From NCBI GenBank assembly GCA_019119775.1, contig DWWL01000010.1, positions 1-64,000 of the forward strand: a stretch of 64,000 bases of DNA. Reading direction: 5' to 3'. Positions 55,849 to 63,650 of this stretch are shown here, one piece after another; position 1 is the first letter of the stretch; the number at the start of each line of letters is the position of its first letter. Below the pieces are notes generated by a model, which was not told where the DNA came from, did not search any database, and saw only the letters and a list, made by a program, of their open reading frames with translations. Source of the stretch: Candidatus Lachnoclostridium pullistercoris (GTDB lineage: Bacteria > Bacillota > Clostridia > Lachnospirales > Lachnospiraceae). A program made the position numbers and the translations under genes.

Positions 55849-56939
55849 CTGCCGTTCCTCCTGTTCCCTTTTTCATCTGTCTTTCTCAGCCCGTATTCTC
55901 TGTCCATGGAAAAATTCCTCCTGCAGTCAAAGCATCGAAGGTAATACTGCTCATGTTTCCGGCTGCCGCAGACCTGCAGAACCCCGCCGCAGACTGGGCA
56001 GACCATCTCATGGCCGCAGAACAGCCGCTCCCAGGCCGCCTGCCGGTCCCGGTTCCACAGCCGCGGATCCCGGCCGATCTCTTCCACCGGATGCCGGTCC
56101 CTAATGCTCCTCATATAGTAAACTGCTCCGCCGGACTTTTGCCCGGGCATCTTTCCGATCTCAGGCCAGGCGAAAAAATCCTCCCTGGAAACGTAGCCGG
56201 GAACGTACACATGCCCGCCTTCATAGTCAAAATACAGCCGGGTGTAAACGTCGCAGGCGTTGTCATACTCCTCCCTCATCAGCCGGTGAAGAAAAGCGCG
56301 GTTGCCCGCCGGAAATTCATCTCCCCTCAGAGCCCTGACATACTCCGCATACTGGTAAAAAGATCCGATCTCTTCGCTGCTGCGGAGAAAATGGGGGTAG
56401 ACGAAAAAATCCCGCTCCAGAATATTGGCCGCAATCACAGAGAAGTCTTCCTTCGTCCGCCGGCAGGAATGGCTCACCCCCGCCAAATCCCTCCCCTTTA
56501 AAACCGACGATTTGATCTCCACCGTGACCGCCCCGTGGCTGCTTAAATACTCTCTCAGCTTCACCGGGATGACCCCGGATCCGCTTCCGGCCGCCGCCTC
56601 TGCCAGACGGCTCTCACAATCCCTGCGCACGGCCTCAGCCGTCTCTTTCTGAAAGATCAGGGCATCCACCGGAGCGTGGTTTTTCATTCCATCCGTCCGA
56701 AACTGATCGTAAACGGACAGGGAGACGCCTGCAATCTGCTCCAGACACGCCTCAAAGACCGCCTCCGCAGTCTTTCCCTGCACCGTATTTTTCAGGATCT
56801 CCCGGAAACCGCGGTTTTTCTGCCATGTGTTTTTCGTATGGCGGGCCGTCTCCTCCGCCGCCTCCATCTCCCTGTCATCTAATCTGGGGATTTCGCACAC
56901 CCAGGATCCTTCCGCCCGCCAGAAGTAAATCTCTCTCAT
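55845..56939 (-). CDS. putative restriction endonuclease with C-terminal zinc ribbon
   Basis: 364-residue protein, probably the nuclease of this system. A PD-(D/E)XK-like pattern is visible: NTVQGKTAEAVFEACL (helix), HAPVDALIF (D92) and AVTVEIKSSVL (E141-x-K143). The C-terminus has CPVC (314-317) and CFDC (336-339), a four-cysteine zinc ribbon that could bind DNA. I do not recognise a named family. It is first in an operon with the methyltransferase and ends in an ATGA overlap with it; a nuclease ahead of its methyltransferase is common for type II systems. Confidence 0.6.
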   Translation of the reverse strand: MREIYFWRAEGSWVCEIPRLDDREMEAAEETARHTKNTWQKNRGFREILKNTVQGKTAEAVFEACLEQIAGVSLSVYDQFRTDGMKNHAPVDALIFQKETAEAVRRDCESRLAEAAAGSGSGVIPVKLREYLSSHGAVTVEIKSSVLKGRDLAGVSHSCRRTKEDFSVIAANILERDFFVYPHFLRSSEEIGSFYQYAEYVRALRGDEFPAGNRAFLHRLMREEYDNACDVYTRLYFDYEGGHVYVPGYVSREDFFAWPEIGKMPGQKSGGAVYYMRSIRDRHPVEEIGRDPRLWNRDRQAAWERLFCGHEMVCPVCGGVLQVCGSRKHEQYYLRCFDCRRNFSMDREYGLRKTDEKGNRRNGR

Positions 56940-57150
56940 ATCTCTCCCCGATCCTTCCGCATCCTCAGCGTCTTCTCATCCCTTCCGCCGCCGAAAAATT
57001 TGTCCGACACCGCCGGAAATTCCCCAGAAGCTCAAAAAGGATCCGCCGGAATTCTCCTTCCCGGCCGCGTCTTTGCTGTCCGGCCATTCTCTCAAGCCTT
57101 CTCCCATTCTCCTTAGTCTCCTCCCCGATTCTTGTCATCTCTGTCCATCC

Positions 57151-57179
57151 AGTATATCAAAAAAACGGGCTCCCCTCAA
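57151..57179 (-). promoter_or_regulatory. promoter of the second restriction-modification operon
   Basis: TTGAGG (57174-57179), a 17-base spacer and TATACT (57151-57156) on the minus strand. It overlaps the hairpin at 57162-57205. Confidence 0.6.
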
Positions 57180-57205
57180 TTTAAACATTTCAGGAATCCC
57201 GTTTT
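57162..57205 (-). terminator. terminator after the rubredoxin/Fe-S operon
   Basis: AAAACGGG (57162-57169) pairs with CCCGTTTT (57198-57205); the minus strand continues TTTTTTTGA. The loop is long (28 bases), so efficiency is uncertain. Confidence 0.5.
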
Positions 57206-57270
57206 CTTTTTCTATCCCGGTCTCAGCCGCCTATCCCCTCTTTGCCGGCCGGCGGATCACCGTTTTCCCA

Positions 57271-57903
57271 TCAGGCGTTCTGTTTTTCCAGCTTATCCCC
57301 AGCCGCCCGGCATACCGGGCAGACCGGTTCCTCCCCGGCCGGAACTTTAAACACATGGCCGCAGACGCTGCAGCGGTAAGTCACCTCCGTCTCTTCCGTG
57401 CCTGCGTCATTGTCCGGCAGAAGCTCCAAAAGCTGTTTCGCCGCCTCCGCAGGGAAACCGGCCGTGGGGGGATTTTCCGTCCATTCTCTCAATATCCTGT
57501 GGGTGTTCCCGCTCTGGGGAAGCATGTAGCCGGACTCCCGCAGCAGATCCTCATTTACCAGGCGGATGGATTTCGCCGCGGCAGTCATCAGCCGGTAAAG
57601 CCCGTCTGTCTTTGCCGTTTCCGCCAGCTGCAGAGCTATTTTTTCCTGTCTGGCCTTATTTTCAGACAGCCTGAAGGAAGCCGCCAGCACCGCTTCCTCC
57701 TTTTTCTGCTGGGGCGGATATTCCAGAGGAACCATGGAAATAGCTCCGCTGGGACAGGCTTTCGCGCACACGCCGCAGCCCACGCATTTTTCCGTGTCGA
57801 TCACGCTGTTTTCCGTGTCGGACGCCCCGGTGGGGCATACGTACAGGCACAGGCAGTCCTTGGTGCAGAGCCGCAGATTTCTCACTGCAATCTGAGTCTT
57901 CAT
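57271..57903 (-). CDS. 4Fe-4S ferredoxin-type protein with rubredoxin-like C-terminus
   Basis: 210-residue redox protein. The first 60 residues carry cysteine motifs for two clusters ([14 protein letters not shown] and [17 protein letters not shown]). A helical middle follows. The C-terminus has a rubredoxin-like metal site ([10 protein letters not shown] and CPVC). It overlaps the gene before it by ATGA. It probably shuttles electrons between the rubredoxin-like partner and an acceptor in oxidative-stress defence; partners are inferred only from the pairing. Confidence 0.85.
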   Translation of the reverse strand: MKTQIAVRNLRLCTKDCLCLYVCPTGASDTENSVIDTEKCVGCGVCAKACPSGAISMVPLEYPPQQKKEEAVLAASFRLSENKARQEKIALQLAETAKTDGLYRLMTAAAKSIRLVNEDLLRESGYMLPQSGNTHRILREWTENPPTAGFPAEAAKQLLELLPDNDAGTEETEVTYRCSVCGHVFKVPAGEEPVCPVCRAAGDKLEKQNA

Positions 57904-58553
57904 GCCATCCTCCTCCCTTCTGTCCGCTCAAACTTCCAGGCCGGAACCTTGCACACAGGGCAGATCGCCGGCGGCTCATCTCCCACATACACAAAGCCGC
58001 AGACAGAACACACCCAGATCTCCGTGTCCTTTAAAAACGCCTCCCCTTCCCTCTCATAGCGCTGCATGAGCGAGTGGAGGATCGCCGTCACTTTCTCTCC
58101 CCAGACGCAGACTCTTAAAGTTCCCCGGTCCCCGGCCTCCTTTGCCGCACCGCTGACTGCAGGATATCCCGTCTCCAGATCTTCCGCAAACAGACGGTCC
58201 AGGACATCGCGGTCTGCTCCTTCCTCCGCGGGGACAGCGGCGGTAAAATGGCCGGCCAGCTCCTTAAAGAGGCCGGCTTCTTTTTCCTTATACTGCTTTT
58301 CGCAGCCCCTGGCCAGATTGGAACAGAGAGCCGCCAATACTCCCGCCGGCAGCTTTTCCAGATCTTCATCCGGCCGGACAGGCGCCGCAGCCGGCGCTTT
58401 CTTCATTTCTGCCTTCTCACTCTTTTCCGGCACAAACAGCGATTTTGCCGCGCCGCACAGCGGGCACACCCACGATTCCGGAAGCTGGGAAAAGGCGCGC
58501 TTTTCTTTTTCCTCATCGTAGACATATCCGCAGACAGAACAGACATATCTCAT
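57900..58553 (-). CDS. double rubredoxin-like protein
   Basis: 217-residue protein with two rubredoxin-type iron sites at its ends: [14 protein letters not shown] with WVCPLCGA at the N-terminus, and [12 protein letters not shown] with [11 protein letters not shown] at the C-terminus. Between them is a helical region (about 60-165) without the full diiron ligand set of rubrerythrin. The start has GGAGGG upstream. First gene of a two-gene electron-transfer operon with its own promoter and an about 200-base leader. Confidence 0.85.
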   Translation of the reverse strand: MRYVCSVCGYVYDEEKEKRAFSQLPESWVCPLCGAAKSLFVPEKSEKAEMKKAPAAAPVRPDEDLEKLPAGVLAALCSNLARGCEKQYKEKEAGLFKELAGHFTAAVPAEEGADRDVLDRLFAEDLETGYPAVSGAAKEAGDRGTLRVCVWGEKVTAILHSLMQRYEREGEAFLKDTEIWVCSVCGFVYVGDEPPAICPVCKVPAWKFERTEGRRMA

Positions 58554-58767
58554 AGACTTCCCTCCCTTGTTTTATTTTTATCTGCATTTATATACAGCAG
58601 AAGATCTCTGCGGTATTTCGTAACTGGGGTGTTTGGGGACAATCAGACGGAGTTTTCGTGAAGCGGCTGTAAATCTGCCGCTGCCTGAAATGCCGCGGCA
58701 GATCCGGCGGCACAGGCAGCAGCTGAAGACAGATAAAACAATGATGCAAAAGATTTTTTCTGATTTT

Positions 58768-58796
58768 ATTATAATAGAAAGGAACTGAATTGACAA
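58768..58796 (-). promoter_or_regulatory. promoter of the double-rubredoxin operon
   Basis: TTGTCA (58791-58796), a 17-base spacer and TATAAT (58768-58773) on the minus strand. The untranslated leader to 58553 is unusually long, about 205 bases. Confidence 0.65.
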
Positions 58797-58831
58797 GAAA
58801 AACGTCGCTAAAAGGCGGCAGTCAGCACTTC

Positions 58832-59878
58832 TTACCGCCCCTGGATCTCCTGGTTTCCGGTGCTCCAGACGTGCTGTTCTTTGGCAGCGGCCGGAGTATT
58901 CTGCGCCATCACGCCCACCAGCTTATGGGGGATGTAGGGCTCTTCCAGATAGGCTGACTCTTCCGGCGTCAGCTCAAGATCCGCTGCCTTTGCCGCTCCC
59001 TCAATGTGGTGCATCTTGGTCGCGCCCACCACCGGAGCCGTCACCTTGGTGAGCAGCCAGGCCAGCGAGATCTCCGTCATGGAAACGCCGCGCTTTTCTG
59101 CCAGCTCCGCTACCCGGTCAATGACAGCCTGATCCTGTTTCGCTGTGGCGTCGTATTTGAATTTGGCGTAGCTGTCTTCCTGAAGCCGTTTGGAAGTCTC
59201 GCCGGGATGCCTGGACAGACGTCCGCCTGCCAGAGAACTGTAAGGCGTCATGGCGATGCTGTCCTCGGCGCAGAGTTTTGCCATCTCCCGCTCTTCCTCA
59301 CGGAAAATCAGGTTGTAATGGTTCTGAACGGAGACAAACTTTGCAAATCCTTCTTTCTCCGCCAGGGCGTTGGCCTTGGCCAGCTGATAGGCAAAGCAGT
59401 TGGAAATGCCGATATAACGGACCTTGCCCGCCTGCACAGCGCGGTTCAGCCCGTCCAGAATGTCATAGAGCGGCGTTTCGTAGTCCCACATGTGGTAAAT
59501 ATAGAGGTCCACATAGTCCATTCCCAGATTTCTCAGGCTGGTGTCGATCATGTTCTGGATGTGCTGCTGCCCGGTGATTCCGGCCGCGATCTCCTCCTGG
59601 GTGCGGGGCAGAAATTTGGTGGCCACCACCACTTTATCCCTCTCTGCAAAATCCCGCAGGGCACGGCCCAGATACTGCTCGCTGGTCCCGCTCTGATAGC
59701 CCACAGCCGTGTCAAAGAAATTGACTCCCAGCTCCAGGCCCCGTCTGATGATCCCGCGGGAGTGCTCCTCGTCCAGAGTCCAGCTGTGCTGGCCGTTGTG
59801 AGGATCGCCGAATCCCATACATCCCATGCAGATGCGGGAAACAGTCAGGTCTGAAGTTCCAAGTTTTGTATACTGCAT
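58832..59878 (-). CDS. aldo/keto reductase
   Basis: 348-residue NADPH-dependent TIM-barrel reductase. Catalytic tetrad context: FFDTAVGYQSGTSEQYLG (Asp and Tyr), VVATKFLP (Lys) and LYIYHMWD (His). The coenzyme site shows PYSSLAGGRLSRH and a C-terminal GATKMHHIEGAAKA. The start at 59878 has AGGAGGG upstream. Last gene of a five-gene redox operon; it may reduce quinones, dicarbonyls or aldehydes. Confidence 0.9.
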   Translation of the reverse strand: MQYTKLGTSDLTVSRICMGCMGFGDPHNGQHSWTLDEEHSRGIIRRGLELGVNFFDTAVGYQSGTSEQYLGRALRDFAERDKVVVATKFLPRTQEEIAAGITGQQHIQNMIDTSLRNLGMDYVDLYIYHMWDYETPLYDILDGLNRAVQAGKVRYIGISNCFAYQLAKANALAEKEGFAKFVSVQNHYNLIFREEEREMAKLCAEDSIAMTPYSSLAGGRLSRHPGETSKRLQEDSYAKFKYDATAKQDQAVIDRVAELAEKRGVSMTEISLAWLLTKVTAPVVGATKMHHIEGAAKAADLELTPEESAYLEEPYIPHKLVGVMAQNTPAAAKEQHVWSTGNQEIQGR

Positions 59879-59889
59879 TCTGCTCCCTC

Positions 59890-60327
59890 CTACTCCAATC
59901 CATTGTAAGCTGCATCGTCCACCGGCTCGCACCATTCGTTGGAGGTCTCCTCACCGGGAACTTCCACTGCGATATGGGAAAACCAGCTGTCCTTTTTTGC
60001 ACCGTGCCAGTGCTTGACCTCCGCCGGGATGGTGATGACCGTGCCGGGAGTCAGGCTGACGGCTGCCTTTCCTTCTTCCTGATACCAGCCCTCGCCGGCA
60101 GTGCAGATAAGCAGCTGACCGCCGCCGCTTTTGGCGTGATGGATGTGCCAGTTGTTGCGGCAGCCCGGCTCGAAAGTAACATTCGCCAGAAATACCGGGC
60201 ATTTGCCGGCTTCTGTCAGCGGGTTTAAGTAGGAATTGCCGATAAAATACTGGGCATAGGCGGTGTTGGCACCTCCGAGGCCGAACACGTTTTCTTTGCT
60301 GAATTGTTCTTTGTCGCTGATACGCAT
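59890..60327 (-). CDS. cupin-domain protein
   Basis: 145-residue single-cupin protein. Metal-binding motif 1 is NNWHIHHAKSGGGQLLICTAGEG and motif 2 PAEVKHWHGAKKDSWF, with His ligands intact. Such small cupins accompany aldo/keto reductases and flavodoxins in redox clusters; the activity is unknown. The ATG at 60327 has AAGGAG 8 bases upstream and is preferred over 60333. Confidence 0.85.
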   Translation of the reverse strand: MRISDKEQFSKENVFGLGGANTAYAQYFIGNSYLNPLTEAGKCPVFLANVTFEPGCRNNWHIHHAKSGGGQLLICTAGEGWYQEEGKAAVSLTPGTVITIPAEVKHWHGAKKDSWFSHIAVEVPGEETSNEWCEPVDDAAYNGLE

Positions 60328-60366
60328 AATCATTTCTCCTTTTTCTTTTACTATTTTCCGCGGCTG

Positions 60367-60888
60367 TCAGCCTGCATATGCGGCAGACAATGTCCTCAGG
60401 CCATTTTGGGTCAGCCACAGCCGCAGGATTTCCCGCATATCTCCGCTGCCGTTCTCGGTGATGCCCAGCGCCCCGCGGACATCCGCCCTCGGGCACAGGC
60501 GGGAAATATCCCGTCTGAAATCACAGGACACACCGCCGCAGTGGGAGTAGAACGGCAGGATTATTTTTCCGGACAGATCGTTTTCCGCCAGCCAGGACGC
60601 CAGCGGAGGGGCTATGCTCCCGCACCAGTTGGGAGATCCGGCAAAAATAACGGAATAGGGCTTCGGGTCGCCGGATCCTGGCAGGAGACGGGGATGATAC
60701 CCTGTCTCCACTTCTCTCCGTGCCTGTTCGAGCAGTTCCGGAAATGCCATGGGATAGGGCTGCCATGGATAAATCTCATGCCAGTCGCCCCCGGTTATGG
60801 CGCTGATCTCCTTCGCGATCCGATGAGTGCTTCCGGAATAAGAATATGATATGATCAGAGGACGATCTGCCGATCCTGACGCACTCAT
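60367..60888 (-). CDS. cytosolic flavodoxin-like protein
   Basis: 173-residue flavodoxin fold without a signal peptide. The FMN phosphate loop is SYSYSGSTHRIAKEI, and VIFAGSPNWCGSIAPPLASW and PFYSHCGGVSCDF form the flavin loops. It is related to the exported flavodoxins at 2671 and 62138. Its ATG overlaps the flavin reductase stop by 4 bases (ATGA). Confidence 0.85.
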   Translation of the reverse strand: MSASGSADRPLIISYSYSGSTHRIAKEISAITGGDWHEIYPWQPYPMAFPELLEQARREVETGYHPRLLPGSGDPKPYSVIFAGSPNWCGSIAPPLASWLAENDLSGKIILPFYSHCGGVSCDFRRDISRLCPRADVRGALGITENGSGDMREILRLWLTQNGLRTLSAAYAG

Positions 60889-61439
60889 TTTTCCAGATCC
60901 CTGCCGAAAGACATGCACTTTCCGATCACATCCCCGGTGCGCAGATATTCATAAGTGGGCATTTCAAAGAGCACCGGCTTGAGGGCGCGGTAGTCGATCT
61001 TTCCCTCCTCATTCAGCACACTTTCCTCGGCATAAGTCCCGTCGATGGTGCAGATAAAACTCTCAAATCCCTTTGTCTCGTAAATGTCTTCCACACTGCA
61101 CACCATGGTTACCGGAGCCTGGGCGATCATGGGCACTCCGGCATCGTCCACCACATATTCAAACAGTTTGGATTTATCTTCCTTGCTGCCGCTGACGCAG
61201 CCGGAGCGGTCCGCCCTGGCTAACAGAGCCTCATCCACAATGTTGATGGAGAGCTTTTTGCTCTCCTTGATCCCTTTGTTGGTGTAATGAGCGCTGGCCA
61301 GGCTGATCATCACATGGTCATGGCCGATAATGCCCAGATGGCCGACCAGCAGCCAGTTGGGCTTTCCGTCCACCATTGTGCCTACCACCACTAGGGGAGT
61401 GGGATACAGTGCCAGAGAATTTCCAATGTTCTTTTTCAT
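60885..61439 (-). CDS. flavin reductase family protein
   Basis: 184-residue FMN-binding split-barrel protein (DIM6/NTAB type). It has LYPTPLVVVGTMVDGKPNWL, GHDHVMISLASAHYTNKGI and the SGCVSGSKEDKS stretch. It probably binds FMN and reduces flavins or iron-sulfur partners. It lies 29 bases after the FMN reductase gene and is coupled to the flavodoxin. Confidence 0.87.
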   Translation of the reverse strand: MKKNIGNSLALYPTPLVVVGTMVDGKPNWLLVGHLGIIGHDHVMISLASAHYTNKGIKESKKLSINIVDEALLARADRSGCVSGSKEDKSKLFEYVVDDAGVPMIAQAPVTMVCSVEDIYETKGFESFICTIDGTYAEESVLNEEGKIDYRALKPVLFEMPTYEYLRTGDVIGKCMSFGRDLEK

Positions 61440-61468
61440 AATGTATTACCTCCTGCAGTATTCTGCTT

Positions 61469-62005
61469 TTATTTCAGCCGATTTCCAAGGGTGTACGCCT
61501 CTTTGGGATACTGGGAATGCTGGGTCATAGACGGCGTGCCGCAGCCGCGTCCCAGCACCATGCCCATATCTTCCAGGTTCAGGTAGCGCACCAGGGTTTT
61601 ATAGTGGGCTTCCAGCGCCTCAAAAGTCCAGTCATCGCTGTTCCATGCCGCTGACAGCAGTGCAGACTTCATATGTCTGCGCTGGATCGAGCTGTTAAAG
61701 GCGCAGAAGCGGTCGATCATTGTTTTTAACTGGGCCGACATTCCGTAATAATAAAGGGGCGTGACAAACACCAGCATATCGGCAGCAAGGATTTTGGGGC
61801 GGATGTCCTCCACATCATCCTTCTGCACACAGGGCCCCTCATACCCGCAGCGGACGCAGCCGGTGCAGGGATGGATACGGGCATGGGCTGTGTCGATGAT
61901 TTCCACGCTGTGTCCCGCTTCCTCCGCCCCCTGCCGGAAACAGTCTGCCAGCAGGTTGGAGGAACCTTTTTTGTTCGGACTTCCTTCCAAAATAACGATC
62001 TTCAT
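61469..62005 (-). CDS. NADPH-dependent FMN reductase / iron-sulfur flavoprotein-like
   Basis: 178-residue flavodoxin-fold oxidoreductase. KIVILEGSPNKKGSSNLLAD binds the FMN phosphate. The cysteine cluster CTGCVRCGYEGPCVQKDD marks the iron-sulfur flavoprotein subgroup, followed by FVTPLYYYGMSAQLKTMIDR. First gene of the five-gene operon down to the aldo/keto reductase. Its promoter carries the 16-bp motif shared with the lipoprotein flavodoxin gene. Confidence 0.88.
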   Translation of the reverse strand: MKIVILEGSPNKKGSSNLLADCFRQGAEEAGHSVEIIDTAHARIHPCTGCVRCGYEGPCVQKDDVEDIRPKILAADMLVFVTPLYYYGMSAQLKTMIDRFCAFNSSIQRRHMKSALLSAAWNSDDWTFEALEAHYKTLVRYLNLEDMGMVLGRGCGTPSMTQHSQYPKEAYTLGNRLK

Positions 62006-62052
62006 GGCAATGCCTCCTTTCAGCCTCTGAATCTGTAACTTTCATCTCTTTT

Positions 62053-62082
62053 ATCTTACTCGCTGATATTTGACTTTTCCAA
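62053..62082 (-). promoter_or_regulatory. promoter of the five-gene redox operon
   Basis: TTGGAA (62077-62082), an 18-base spacer and TAAGAT (62053-62058) on the minus strand. Both the -10 and the spacer are suboptimal, which suits an activator. Confidence 0.6.
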
Positions 62083-62096
62083 TACTTATGTTTTAT
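62081..62096 (-). promoter_or_regulatory. shared activator motif ATAAAACATAAGTATT
   Basis: Overlaps the last two bases of the -35 element. It matches 14 of 16 positions with the motif at 63347-63362, in identical geometry. A LysR-type or similar activator is inferred. Confidence 0.6.
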
Positions 62097-62137
62097 GGCC
62101 AATCATGCCTGTTCTGTATTGATTGATGCCTTCTCCA

Positions 62138-63242
62138 TCATTCTACAGCTTCAATCGTGATGGTCCCGGACATCTCACTGATCAATTCCGATCCGGAAAT
62201 GACCTGGCCCAGCTCAAACAGGGATGGATTTCCCTGATATTCTCCATAAAAGAAAACCACATCGCCCCATGGTTCATAATAAGCAAGCGTCCCCGCCCCT
62301 GCCTCAGCCAGAGGGGAATCACTGGTATCCAGAGACTGCGGCGGATAAAAAATTTTCTCATTGGTACTGTAATCCTCTGATTCAATAGTAAGCGGCAGCT
62401 GCTCATAAAGCGAATCCGCAGCCGTTCCTTCATTTAATTCACAAACGATCTGATTCTCGCCAAATCGTACTGAGATCTGTCTTGTTTCTGTCATTTTTCT
62501 CTCCCTTTCACTCCCGCTGAATCCTAATTTTCTGACCCAGTCCTGTATATCTTGCTGAGAGGAGGCCGCCTCCTCTTCATAGCAGTCAAAAATATTGTCC
62601 GAAATGACCGCCTCCGGTGCGGCGTCAGTGATCAATTCCACACTGTTGGCAAGTCCTCCGGTGCCATGGGAACAGAACAAATAAACCTCCTTTCCGGACA
62701 GGTCGTTCTGATCCAGAAAGGAAAGGAGAGGCATCGGGACGCCATACCACCATTTTAGGGTAGCCCAAGAATATCGTGTCGTACTGTTCCATATCGGCTA
62801 CATTTTCTGCAAGCTCCGGACGAGCGTCATCTCCTCGTTCCTGATTTGCCCTGTCCAGGCACTCATCCCAGTCACTTGGATAAGGATCTGTGACTCGAAT
62901 GGAGAACAGATCTCCGCCGGTTTCCTCCTGCACCCAGCCCGCCAGCTGCTGGACGTTGCCCGGCGGGATCACGCTGGGGGAAGTGACCGCATCCACATCT
63001 TCTGCCAGAATCGCATTGTCTGCCCAGGAAAAATAAGCCACTAAAATATTGCCGCTGCCTGCCTTTTCCGCGGAGTCCTGCTGTTCCTCCTGCGTTTCGC
63101 CTGAGAGGACCGCCTGTTCTGAATCTGCCGCAGCACTCTCCGATTCCGATAAAGAAGATGCCTCCCGGCCGCTGCTTTGACCGCATGCCGTAAGCGAAAA
63201 AACCATGGCCACCGCCAGAAAAATGGAAAATGCTTTTTTCAA
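62138..63242 (-). pseudogene. lipoprotein flavodoxin fused to a cyclophilin-like domain, frameshifted
   Basis: A TTG start at 63242 (AGGAGG 8 bases upstream) opens a lipoprotein signal with LTAC, an acidic linker and a flavodoxin domain (NILVAYFSWADNAILAEDV up to YDTIFLGYPK). The frame then breaks; the next frame continues WWYGVPMPLLSFLDQNDLSG, SHGTGGLANS, then a cyclophilin-like domain (ISVRFGENQIVCELNEGTAA to TITIEAVE). One extra A in an AAAA run (62753-62756) accounts for the break. It may be a null allele, a sequencing error or a slippage-variable site. It is a separate transcription unit beside the redox operon. Confidence 0.85.
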
Positions 63243-63318
63243 TACCGTTTCCTCCTTTTCTTTTTTCAGGAGAACATGCCCCTGTAATGGATCTGGAATT
63301 ATTCCAATTTCTGGTTTC

Positions 63319-63348
63319 ATTATAGCTGCGCCTCTGTTCGATGTCTAA
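63319..63348 (-). promoter_or_regulatory. promoter of the lipoprotein flavodoxin gene
   Basis: TTAGAC (63343-63348), an 18-base spacer and TATAAT (63319-63324) on the minus strand, about 77 bases before the TTG start. Confidence 0.6.
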
Positions 63349-63362
63349 TGCTTATGGTTTAT
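63347..63362 (-). promoter_or_regulatory. shared activator motif ATAAACCATAAGCATT
   Basis: Second copy of the motif at 62081-62096, again overlapping the -35 by two bases and again with an 18-base spacer. Confidence 0.6.
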
Positions 63363-63530
63363 CATTATCCATATAAAAATTGCATGATTTTGAGCAGAGA
63401 TACAAATACAGGTTAATTGAAATCCTAAATGCAGCATTTTTACCCTGCCTTTTGATTTTATGAAAAACTCTTGACACTATCGTGACACATATGCCCTTCC
63501 GACACATTTGCCAAAATACATCCATATAAA
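63363..63530. other. AT-rich intergenic stretch, no gene recognised
   Basis: Between the flavodoxin promoter and the terminator near the intron I find no coding or structural feature beyond a loose TGACAC direct repeat at 63472-63487. Confidence 0.4.
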
Positions 63531-63564
63531 AAAGCCAACCTGTTTCGTACAACTGGCTGGCTTT
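63531..63564 (-). terminator. terminator just downstream of the group II intron
   Basis: AAAGCCA (63531-63537) pairs with TGGCTTT (63558-63564); the minus strand continues TTTTATAT. It lies within about 10 bases of the intron 3' end. Confidence 0.7.
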
Positions 63565-63572
63565 CATTTAAA

Positions 63573-63650
63573 TCGGGTAGGAGGTAGATAATTATTTTAT
63601 CTACCGACCTCCCACAGCACCGTACGTACGGTTCCGTATACGGCGCTTCT
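63573..63650 (-). ncRNA. group II intron 3' end (domains V and VI)
   Basis: Domain V (63616-63647, minus strand) starts with the catalytic triad AGC. It folds as a 9-bp lower stem (AGCGCCGTA with TACGGTGCT), a 2-base CG bulge and a 4-bp upper stem (TACG with CGTA) closed by GAAC. Domain VI follows as GGTAGATAA / TTATCTACC. The intron ends near 63573 (CCCGAT). The maturase stop lies 4 bases before domain V. Confidence 0.85.

Larger units (their letters stand above)
56940..57270. other. 331-bp gap with promoter and terminator, otherwise empty
   Basis: It contains the terminator of the upstream Fe-S operon and the restriction-operon promoter in its right part. The remaining about 200 bases form an untranslated leader for the nuclease gene in which I see no gene or clear structure. 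Confidence 0.5.

Noticed and set aside
63472..63487. TGACAC direct repeat resembling the operators at 4476-4524
   Set aside because: The units are in direct, not inverted, orientation and no downstream gene is suitably placed; likely chance.
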